Below, piece by piece: positions 35,034 through 42,342 of a DNA stretch of 64,000 bases (its first letter is position 1; every line of letters begins with the position of its first letter). The translations under genes and the position numbers were made by a program. This DNA is from Lysobacteraceae bacterium SCN 69-320 (lineage in GTDB: Bacteria; Pseudomonadota; Gammaproteobacteria; Xanthomonadales; Rhodanobacteraceae). The stretch lies in assembly GCA_001725155.1 (NCBI GenBank), contig MEFP01000019.1, forward strand, positions 186,001 to 250,000, written 5' to 3'. The notes under the pieces are model-generated. The model did no database searches. It was not told where the DNA came from and was given only the letters and a program-made list of their open reading frames with translations.

Positions 35034-35782
35034 CCGCGAGCTGGTCCTACGACGCGATCGCCGATGTCTATGCCACCGACATGGGCCGCAGCATGGCCTT
35101 CGACGACGTGGGCTGGTATCGCGCGTTCTGCGCCGGCCAGGGCGGCGCCGCGCTGGAACTCGGCTGCGGCACCGGCCGCATCCTGCTCGAACTGCTGGCT
35201 GCCGGCATCGACGCGGTCGGCGCCGACCGCTCGCTGCCGATGCTCCGGCGCCTGCGCCGCGACGCCGCCGCGCGCGGCCTGGACGCGCGCGTGCTGCAGA
35301 TGGACCTGCGCGCGCCGGCACTCGCCGGCCGCTTCGCGACCATACTGCTGCCGTATTCGCTGATCACCTATCTGACCGACCCCGCCGCCGCCGCCGCCGT
35401 GCTGGCCGGCCTGCGCGACCTGCTCGCCGACGACGGCTGCATCGTGCTCGACGCGTTCGTGCCGCAGCCGGTGCAGAGCTTCGCCGACTTCCGCCTCGAC
35501 TATCGCCGCCCGCACGAGGACGGCTTTCTCGAGCGCCGCAAGCGCATCACCGCCAACGCCGACGGCACCAACCGCATCGAGCGCTGGTACCGCGTGCTCG
35601 ACGCGAACGACGCGCTGCGCGAGGAATTCCACACCGACGAGACCATACGCCCGTACGCGCCGGCGCAGCTGCAGGCGCTCGCGCAGCAGGCCGGCTACGT
35701 CGTGCAGCGCGAAGTGCGCGACTACAGCGACGCGCCGCCGAGCGCGGCCATGCGCTTCGTGACCTTGATACTGCGCCCCTGA
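35030..35782 (+). CDS. class I SAM-dependent methyltransferase
   Basis: A 250-residue Rossmann methyltransferase: motif I ALELGCGTGRILLELLAAG (about 36-54), acidic VGADRS after strand 2, and ILLPYSLITYLTD at motif IV. Residues after 180 (FLERRKRITANADGTNRIERWY) are typical of small-molecule or glycan methyltransferases rather than nucleic-acid ones. ATG at 35030 overlaps the glycosyltransferase stop as ATGA, so it likely modifies the same glycan. Substrate unknown. The 286 bases after it, up to parE, hold nothing I recognise. Confidence 0.88.
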   Translation: MTASWSYDAIADVYATDMGRSMAFDDVGWYRAFCAGQGGAALELGCGTGRILLELLAAGIDAVGADRSLPMLRRLRRDAAARGLDARVLQMDLRAPALAGRFATILLPYSLITYLTDPAAAAAVLAGLRDLLADDGCIVLDAFVPQPVQSFADFRLDYRRPHEDGFLERRKRITANADGTNRIERWYRVLDANDALREEFHTDETIRPYAPAQLQALAQQAGYVVQREVRDYSDAPPSAAMRFVTLILRP

Positions 35783-36068
35783 GCACGGTCGCGCGCCGCG
35801 CGGCGGACGACGCGGCGCGGGCGGGAGTGGCCTCCGCCCTCCGAAAACCGACGGAGAAAGCCCCGGCGACGCCGACGATTCCGGCAGCTACGACCTCGGT
35901 GCGTTCGAGTTCCGACATATCTTCGCCGGTGGTCTGGAAGGTCCGCGCTGACACAGCGCACCGGGCCGCCGGCACCGGCCCGGCCTCCGGCGGCCGCGGC
36001 GGCAGCCGGCTTGATTGCCGCCGCCGTTGCCGCCACCATGGCGGGTCCCGTTTGCCGCCAGACCCACC

Positions 36069-37958
36069 ATGAGCAGCCGCTACAACGCCGCCGACATCGA
36101 AGTCCTGTCCGGGCTGGATCCGGTCAAGCGCCGGCCGGGCATGTATACCGACACCGCGCGCCCCAATCACCTCGCGCAGGAAGTCATCGACAACTCGGTC
36201 GACGAAGCGCTGGCCGGCCACGCCAGGACCATCGAGGTCATCGTGCATACGGACGGCTCGGTCAGCGTCAGCGACGACGGCCGCGGCATGCCGGTCGACA
36301 TCCATCCGGACGAAGGCATACCGGGCGTGGAGCTGATCCTCACGCGCCTGCATGCGGGCGGCAAGTTCTCCAACAAGAATTACCAGTTCTCCGGCGGTCT
36401 GCACGGTGTGGGCGTGTCGGTGGTCAATGCGCTGTCCACGCGCGTGGAAGTCACGATCAAGCGCGACGCGCAGATCCACCGCATGGAATTCCGCAACGGC
36501 GACCGCGCCAGCCCGCTGGAAGTCATCGGCTCGGTGCCCAAGAAGCAGACCGGCACGACCGTGCGCTTCTGGCCCGATCCGAAATATTTCGATACGCCCA
36601 AGATCCTGCTGTCGCGCCTCAAGCACGTGCTGCAGGCCAAGGCCGTGCTGTGCTCGGGCCTCACCGTCAAGCTGACCGACGAGGCCAGCGGCGAAAAGGA
36701 CACCTGGTACTACGAGGACGGCCTGCAGGACTACCTGCGTTCGATGCTCGGCCAGAACGACTATCTGCCGGCCGATCTCTACGTGCACGAACTCAAGCGC
36801 GACACGGAGGCCGTGGAATTCGCGATCGCCTGGGTGCCCGAAGGCGAGCTCGTGCAGGAGTCCTACGTCAACCTGATTCCGACCGCCCAGGGCGGCACGC
36901 ACTGCAACGGCCTGCGCACCGGCCTGACCGAAGCGCTGCGCGAGTTCTGCGACATCCGCAACCTGCTGCCGCGCGGCGTCAAGCTCGCGCCCGAAGACGT
37001 CTGGGACCGCCTGTCCTTCGTGCTGTCTTTGAAGATGCAGGACGCGCAGTTTTCGGGCCAGACCAAGGAACGCCTGTCCTCGCGCAACGCCGCGGCCTTC
37101 GTCGAAGGCGTCGCGCACGACGGCTTCTCGCTGTATCTGAACCAGCATGTGCAGGTCGGCGAACGCATCGCCCAGCTCGCGATCGAGCGCGCCACGGCGC
37201 GGCTCAAGGCCGAAAAGCAGATCGTGCGCAAGAAGATCACCCAGGGTCCGGCGCTGCCGGGCAAGCTGGCCGACTGCGCGTCGAGCGATCTGTCGCGCAC
37301 CGAGCTGTTCCTCGTCGAAGGCGATTCGGCCGGCGGCTCGGCCAAGCAGGCGCGCGACAAGGATTTCCAGGCCATCCTGCCGCTGCGCGGCAAGATCCTG
37401 AACACCTGGGAAGTCGAATCCGGCTCGGTGCTCGCGTCGCAGGAAGTGCACGACCTGGCCGTCGCGATCGGCTGCGATCCCGGCGTGGACCGCATAGACG
37501 GTCTTCGGTATGGCAAGGTCATCGTGCTGGCCGACGCCGATTCCGACGGCCTGCACATCGCCACCCTGCTCTGCGCGCTGTTCCTGCGCCATTTCCCGGC
37601 GCTGGTGCGACAAGGTCACATCTTCGTGGCGATGCCGCCGCTGTTCCGCGTCGACGTGGGCAAGCAGGTGTTCTATTGCCTCGACGAGAACGAGAAGCGC
37701 GCGATGCTCGAACGCATCGAGCGCGAGAAGATCAAGGGCCAGGTCTCGGTCACGCGCTTCAAGGGTCTCGGCGAAATGAATCCCGGCCAGTTGCGCGAAT
37801 CCACCGTGCATCCGGATACGCGCCGCCTCGTGCAGCTGACCGTCGAGGCCGACGACGGCACCGGCACGATCATGGACATGCTGCTGTCCAAGAAGCGCGC
37901 CTCCGACCGCAAGAGCTGGCTCGAGGAAAAGGGCGACCTGGCTTCGCTGGAAGTCTGA
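36069..37958 (+). CDS. parE: DNA topoisomerase IV subunit B
   Basis: ATPase subunit of topoisomerase IV, which unlinks sister chromosomes. The 629 residues contain the GHKL ATPase (EVIDNSVDEALAGHA, SDDGRGMPVDIHPDEG, GGLHGVGVSVVNALS), the transducer, and the TOPRIM domain (FLVEGDSAGGSAKQARD, DADSDGLHIATLL), ending with RFKGLGEMNPGQLRESTV. The length and lack of the extra C-terminal insert point to ParE rather than GyrB. ATG at 36069; the frame is open further upstream but without the conserved start. Confidence 0.95.
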   Translation: MSSRYNAADIEVLSGLDPVKRRPGMYTDTARPNHLAQEVIDNSVDEALAGHARTIEVIVHTDGSVSVSDDGRGMPVDIHPDEGIPGVELILTRLHAGGKFSNKNYQFSGGLHGVGVSVVNALSTRVEVTIKRDAQIHRMEFRNGDRASPLEVIGSVPKKQTGTTVRFWPDPKYFDTPKILLSRLKHVLQAKAVLCSGLTVKLTDEASGEKDTWYYEDGLQDYLRSMLGQNDYLPADLYVHELKRDTEAVEFAIAWVPEGELVQESYVNLIPTAQGGTHCNGLRTGLTEALREFCDIRNLLPRGVKLAPEDVWDRLSFVLSLKMQDAQFSGQTKERLSSRNAAAFVEGVAHDGFSLYLNQHVQVGERIAQLAIERATARLKAEKQIVRKKITQGPALPGKLADCASSDLSRTELFLVEGDSAGGSAKQARDKDFQAILPLRGKILNTWEVESGSVLASQEVHDLAVAIGCDPGVDRIDGLRYGKVIVLADADSDGLHIATLLCALFLRHFPALVRQGHIFVAMPPLFRVDVGKQVFYCLDENEKRAMLERIEREKIKGQVSVTRFKGLGEMNPGQLRESTVHPDTRRLVQLTVEADDGTGTIMDMLLSKKRASDRKSWLEEKGDLASLEV

Positions 37959-38299
37959 GGCGCCGCATCACTGCCTGACGGCCGAGGCTGCGCCGCGTTT
38001 TCCGAAGCACCGGCCTTGCCGATGCCGAGAAGCACGCCGCGCCTGCGAAGCGTCGGTGCCGCGACGCTGTCGCCTAGCAACGGAGGCTGACGACGCGCCG
38101 CCTGATATGCCGGCGAAGGCGTTCCGCATCGCGCGGACCGTGATGTTGCGGTTCGCTGCACTCACCACGACGTACCCAGCTGTACGGATAGAGGCGGACC
38201 GGCATTCCGGCACTGTCGGCAGATGAGGGCTGTCGCCCCTTTTTTGCGCGATCATTCCCCGGGGCGCACGCTTCGGTCGCGCCACTACAGGGGATTCTC
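37959..38299. other. intergenic region with one REP-like copy and a weak terminator-like hairpin
   Basis: A 341-base gap between parE and the large secreted-protein gene. It contains a single minus-orientation REP-like copy at 38142-38170 (plus-strand core GATGTTGCGGTTCGCTGCAC) without a partner, and a short GGGC-TGTC-GCCC hairpin at 38227-38238 followed by CTTTTTTG, which could terminate parE transcription or act as a leader element. No credible coding frame is seen; a promoter for 38300 was not placed. Confidence 0.45.
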
Positions 38300-41071
38300 A
38301 TGCGATCAATCCGCAACGCTGCCGCAGCGGCGTTACTGGTTCTACTGTGCCTGGCACCACCGAAAGCGGGTGCCGAGGCAGACGGCTTTTTCCTCGGCAC
38401 TGGCCGCGACGGCGCCTTGACCCTGACGACAGCCGGGGTCGTCAACGCTTATGCGCGGATCACCGCGCCTCTCGCGCCAGGCGACACCCAGGTGCAGATC
38501 GGCACCGTCAGAGGCACAGGGTCGTTCGCGGCGGGCGATCTCGTGATGCTGTGGCAGGCCACCGGCCTGGTACCCGAGCCGGCCTCGGGCATGACCGGGC
38601 CGTTCGACGTCGGCACTACCGCGGTCGGCCACTGGGAGCTCGCACGCCTCGGCAACGCAGCCGGCGGCACGCTCAGCCTGACCACACCGCTGCTCGCCGC
38701 GTTTCCGGCCAACGTGAGCCAGGTGGTGCGCGTGCCGGAATACTCCGCACTCACGATCAACTCGAGCGGCAGCCTGCAGGCACTGGCCTGGGACGGCAGC
38801 ACCGGCGGCATCGTCGCCGCACTGGTCAGCGGCACCTTGACCAACAACGCCGCCAGCGGCATCACCGCGAACGCTGCCGGGTTTCGCGGCGGCAGCTACG
38901 TCGATGACCCCAGCAGCAGTACCGGTTGCACCGGGTTGGACGAGCCCTCGCCATCCGGCGCACGCAAGGGCGAAGGCGTTGCCGTCACGCGCTATGGCCC
39001 CACGCAGACCGGGCGCGGGCGCGCGGCCAACGGCGCCGGCGGCGGCGTCTGCTGGCTCAGCGGCGGCGGCGGCGGCGGCAACGGCGGCAGCGGTGGCCAG
39101 GGCGGCAACACCGAGCTGACCATCGACGGCAACCGTGCCATGGGCGGACAAGGCGGCGGCGCGCTGACCACCGCGTCGGAGCGGCGCGTGCTGCTGCTCG
39201 GCGGCGGCGGCGGCGCCGGCCACGGCAGCAACGGCGCAGCGACGGCAGGAGCGGCAGGCGGCGGCGTGGTCTTCCTGCGCGCCAACGCGCTGGCCGGCAG
39301 CGGCGGCATGCAGGCGCGCGGCGCAGCGGGTGTCGCCGTGGCAACCCAGGACGCGGGCAGCGGCGGCGGCGGCGGCGGCACGATCCATCTGCGTGTCGCC
39401 GGCGCGGCCGCCTGCGGAACGTCGGACGCCCGCGGCGGCAATGGCGGCACGACGAACGGCGTCGACGTGGGACCGGGCGGCGGCGGCGGCGGCGGCCGCG
39501 TGCTGCGGCAGAATGCGAGCGGCAGCTGTGCGCCTGCGGCCCTGAGCGGCAGTGCAGGTACGCAGCCCGATGCGTCCGCTCCCGGCGGCCCCAATTACAA
39601 CGCCCAGGCTGGCAGTAGCGGCCTGATCACCGTACTGACCGGCGGCTACGCGCGGGCGGCAGCACCCAGCATCGTCACGCCGGCCAGCGGCAGCCGGACC
39701 AACAATCCGCAGCCGACCATCACCGGCAGCGCGCAGGCCAACCTGAGCGTGGCGATCTATATCGACGGCGTCCTGAAACTGACGCCGTTCGCCGACGGCG
39801 CCGGCAATTTCACCGCGACCGTATCCGCGGCGCTCACCGACGGCTCGCACCAGTTGCAGGCCGCCGTATATGACGAAGGCGAACTCGGTCTTCCGAGCAT
39901 GCTGACGAGCTTCACGGTGGACACCACGCCGCCGCCGGCGCCGTCGCTCCTGATTCCCGCCAACGGCAGCGTGAGCAACAACAACGCGCCGACCTTGATC
40001 GGCACGGCCGAACCCGGCAGCACGGTCAGCGCGTTCGTCGACGGTACGAGCCGCGGCATGGTGACGGCCGACGGCGCGGGCAACTGGAGCTTCACGGTGC
40101 CCACAGCCCTGCCCGACGGCCCGCATACGGCCAAGGCACGCGCCGCCGATGCAGCGGGCAACACCAGTCCGGATTCGGCCACCAGCACCTTCACCGTCGA
40201 CACGACCCCGCCGCCGGCGCCGGTGCTCGCGAATCCGGCCAACGGCAGCACGACCGGCAACAACCTGCCGACCGTGAACGGCACGGCTGAGCCGAGCAGC
40301 AGCGTCAATGTCAGCGTCGACGGCACCAGCCGCGGCATGGTGACGGCCGACGGCGCGGGCAACTGGAGCCTCACGGTACCCACGCCGCTGCCCGACGGCC
40401 CGCATGCGGCCAAGGCACGCGCCTCCGATACAGCGGGCAACACCGGCCCGGATTCGGCCACCAGCACCTTCACCGTGGACACGATCGCACCGGCGGCGCC
40501 GGTGCTCGCGAGCCCCGTCGACGGCAGCACGGGCAACAACGATCGGCCGACGGTGACCGGCTCGGCCGAACCGGGCAGCAGCGTCAATGTCATCGTCGAC
40601 GGCACGCCCCGCGGCACGGCGACCGCCGACGCCTCGGGCAACTGGAGCTTCGCACTGACGACGGCCCTCGCCGACGGCCCGCATACCGCCAAGGCCAAAG
40701 CCAGCGACACCGCCGGGAATACGAGCCCCGACTCGAACAGCACGACCTTCACGGTGGACACACTGCCGCCGCCGGCGCCGGTCGTCGTCGCGCCGGCCAA
40801 CGGCAGCATCGCAGTGATCAGCCAGCCGGTGGTGTCGGGCACGGCCGAAGCCGGCAGCATGGTGACGGTAATGATCGACGGCGCCGTCGCAGGCACCGTG
40901 ACGGCCAACGGCGCCGGAGCCTGGCAGCTGACGCCGGCGCCGCTGCCCGACGGTACGCATACGGCCAAGGCGCGCGCACGCGACGGCGCCGGCAACACCG
41001 GCGTGGATTCGGCAACCACCACGTTCCAGGTGCTGAACGGCGATCGCATCTTCGCCAGCGGCTTCGACTGA
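38300..41071 (+). CDS. large secreted Gly-rich and Ig-like-repeat protein
   Basis: A 923-residue exported protein. A signal peptide covers about residues 1-25 (AAAAALLVLLCLAPPKAGAEA). Residues 26-190 are a beta-rich domain (FFLGTGRDGALTLTTAGVVNAY). Residues about 225-450 are very Gly-rich with runs such as WLSGGGGGGNGGSGGQGG. From about residue 455 come five Ig-like modules, the last four each exactly 93 residues. The chain ends NGDRIFASGFD. The overall plan resembles myxobacterial surface proteins annotated AgmC-like and bacterial adhesins; this is inference. Conserved features suggest a surface or extracellular structural role; there is no obvious enzyme domain. Confidence 0.85.
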   Translation: MRSIRNAAAAALLVLLCLAPPKAGAEADGFFLGTGRDGALTLTTAGVVNAYARITAPLAPGDTQVQIGTVRGTGSFAAGDLVMLWQATGLVPEPASGMTGPFDVGTTAVGHWELARLGNAAGGTLSLTTPLLAAFPANVSQVVRVPEYSALTINSSGSLQALAWDGSTGGIVAALVSGTLTNNAASGITANAAGFRGGSYVDDPSSSTGCTGLDEPSPSGARKGEGVAVTRYGPTQTGRGRAANGAGGGVCWLSGGGGGGNGGSGGQGGNTELTIDGNRAMGGQGGGALTTASERRVLLLGGGGGAGHGSNGAATAGAAGGGVVFLRANALAGSGGMQARGAAGVAVATQDAGSGGGGGGTIHLRVAGAAACGTSDARGGNGGTTNGVDVGPGGGGGGGRVLRQNASGSCAPAALSGSAGTQPDASAPGGPNYNAQAGSSGLITVLTGGYARAAAPSIVTPASGSRTNNPQPTITGSAQANLSVAIYIDGVLKLTPFADGAGNFTATVSAALTDGSHQLQAAVYDEGELGLPSMLTSFTVDTTPPPAPSLLIPANGSVSNNNAPTLIGTAEPGSTVSAFVDGTSRGMVTADGAGNWSFTVPTALPDGPHTAKARAADAAGNTSPDSATSTFTVDTTPPPAPVLANPANGSTTGNNLPTVNGTAEPSSSVNVSVDGTSRGMVTADGAGNWSLTVPTPLPDGPHAAKARASDTAGNTGPDSATSTFTVDTIAPAAPVLASPVDGSTGNNDRPTVTGSAEPGSSVNVIVDGTPRGTATADASGNWSFALTTALADGPHTAKAKASDTAGNTSPDSNSTTFTVDTLPPPAPVVVAPANGSIAVISQPVVSGTAEAGSMVTVMIDGAVAGTVTANGAGAWQLTPAPLPDGTHTAKARARDGAGNTGVDSATTTFQVLNGDRIFASGFD
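39923..41038 (+). repeat. four tandem 279-base units encoding Ig-like modules
   Basis: Units begin at 39923, 40202, 40481 and 40760, each 279 bases (93 residues). Each starts with a (T/S)xxPPPAPV-type linker and contains NGS, GTAEPGS, VDG, GNWS, LPDGPHTAKARA and AGNTSPDS. Units 1 and 2 are nearly identical over VDGTSRGMVTADGAGNWS. A more divergent fifth module precedes them at about 39662-39922. High identity makes this stretch prone to unit gain or loss. Confidence 0.92.
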
Positions 41072-41189
41072 GCCGGACAGCAACGCAGGCGGTCGTCCCG
41101 ATCGTCAGGACCGGGGCGGCCGCATTGCCGCGCACTTCGGCAGCGGCACGGCGCCACGCCCGAGCGGTGTCGCGCCGTCACACGAGCCT

Positions 41190-41215
41190 GCGTTCGGCCG
41201 GCAGCGGCCGAACGC
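41190..41215. terminator. perfect 11-bp hairpin between convergent genes
   Basis: GCGTTCGGCCG (41190-41200), loop GCAG, CGGCCGAACGC (41205-41215). It begins 6 bases after the stop of the minus-strand small gene and about 120 bases after the plus-strand gene. There is no T-run on either side, so it may act as an mRNA 3'-end stabiliser or a rho-assisted terminator rather than a classic one. Confidence 0.5.
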
Positions 41216-41220
41216 GCCGC

Positions 41221-41424
41221 TTACTTCTTCTTTTTCTTCTTGTCGCCCTGCTGCTGCGACTGCTGTTCCTGCGCGGGCTGCTGGGCTTCGTCGCCCTTCT
41301 TGTTGTCCTGCTGCTCCTGCGGCGTGCGGTTGCGGCCCATGCCTGCCTGGGCCTGGGCCGGCAGCGGCGCGGCGATGAAGGCACTGAACGCGGCGACGGC
41401 GGCAAGGGCGAGTGCGGTACGCAT
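41221..41424 (-). CDS. small exported Gln/Lys-rich protein with hexalysine tail
   Basis: A 67-residue protein with a signal peptide (about residues 1-26, ALALAAVAAFSAFIAAPLPAQA, likely cut after AQA). The mature part of about 41 residues is low-complexity: Gln/Glu/Asp/Lys-rich (EQQDNKKGDEAQQPAQEQQ) and ends in six lysines. It is probably disordered and periplasmic. I recognise no family. The ATG at 41424 lies about 46 bases after the upstream gene's start region, in the opposite direction to the Ig-like gene. Confidence 0.65.
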   Translation of the reverse strand: MRTALALAAVAAFSAFIAAPLPAQAQAGMGRNRTPQEQQDNKKGDEAQQPAQEQQSQQQGDKKKKKK

Positions 41425-41470
41425 GATGATGTCCTCGACAAGACCTCGGTGAGCCCGGTACTGCGGGCGA

Positions 41471-42250
41471 TCAGGCTTCCAGCGCGGCTTGCAGCAGGCG
41501 GCGTATCAGCGCCGCCGTCGGCTCGGCCCGCTGCGGAAGATAGGTGAAGCTGTCCTCGTCCATGTAGTTGAGCTGGGCGAGCTCCAGCTGCACGGCCTGC
41601 ACGCCCTCGGCCGGCTGGCCGTAGCGGCGCGTGATGTGGCCGCCCTTGAAGCGGCCGTTGACGACGTGGCTGTAGGCGCTCTGCGCGGCGAGCACGGCTT
41701 GCAGCCGCGCCTGCAGCGCCGGCGAGCAGCTCGCGCCGCCGGCCGTGCCGACATTGAAATCCGGCAGTCGTCCTTCAAACAGGAACGGTACGACGCTGCG
41801 GATGGAATGACCGTCCCAAAGTACCGCGCGACCATGCACGGCGCGCAGCCGCGCGAGCTCCTGCTGCAGGGCGTCGTGATACGGCTTCCAGTAGGTCTGC
41901 AGGCGCTGCGCGATCTCGGCCGCGTCGGGCTCCTGCCCCGGCAGATAGACCGGCTCGCCGTTGAACTGCACGGTCGGGCACAGGCCGGTCGTGTTCTGGC
42001 CCGGATACAGCGAGACGTCGTCGGGCGGGCGGTTCAGGTCGATCACGTAGCGCGAATGGCGCGGCGTCAGGATCGACGCGCCGAGCTCGCGCGCGAACGC
42101 GTAGAGGCGGCTCACGTGCCAGTCGGTGTCGGGCGCGCGCCGCGCGGCCGGCGTCAGGCGTGCGGCGATGTCGGGCGGAATCTCGCTGCCGTCGTGGGGC
42201 AGCGAAACCAGCAGGGGCGCAGTGCCCGCATGGAGGGTGAAAATGCTCAT
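41471..42250 (-). CDS. N-formylglutamate amidohydrolase-like protein
   Basis: A 259-residue protein of the N-formylglutamate amidohydrolase family (HutG/FGase-like), which hydrolyses N-formyl-L-glutamate to formate and glutamate at the end of one histidine-degradation route. Motifs are SLPHDGSEIP at about 15-24, DTDWHVSRLYAFARELGAS, RYVIDLNRPPDD, LWDGHSIRSVVPFLFEG and NGRFKGGHITRRYGQP, which hold the likely zinc ligands. No other hut genes are nearby, so the physiological substrate is open. ATG at 42250. Confidence 0.88.
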   Translation of the reverse strand: MSIFTLHAGTAPLLVSLPHDGSEIPPDIAARLTPAARRAPDTDWHVSRLYAFARELGASILTPRHSRYVIDLNRPPDDVSLYPGQNTTGLCPTVQFNGEPVYLPGQEPDAAEIAQRLQTYWKPYHDALQQELARLRAVHGRAVLWDGHSIRSVVPFLFEGRLPDFNVGTAGGASCSPALQARLQAVLAAQSAYSHVVNGRFKGGHITRRYGQPAEGVQAVQLELAQLNYMDEDSFTYLPQRAEPTAALIRRLLQAALEA

Positions 42251-42342
42251 GGCGGCCGTCGCAGGAAATTCGGGAAGCGGGTGTCGGTGCAGCAGCGCCG
42301 CGGCCGCGGCGCTGCTGCACAGGGAACATCCTCGCGCAGACT

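Noticed and set aside
35722-36039. Minus-strand frames between the methyltransferase and parE, including one starting MSELERTEVVAAG
   Set aside because: They run antisense into the methyltransferase, are Arg/Ala-rich and show no motif; no ribosome-binding site is evident.
39057-39520. GGC-rich microsatellite-like tracts
   Set aside because: They encode the poly-Gly region of the secreted protein in frame with mixed codons, so they are explained by protein composition rather than a separate repeat element.
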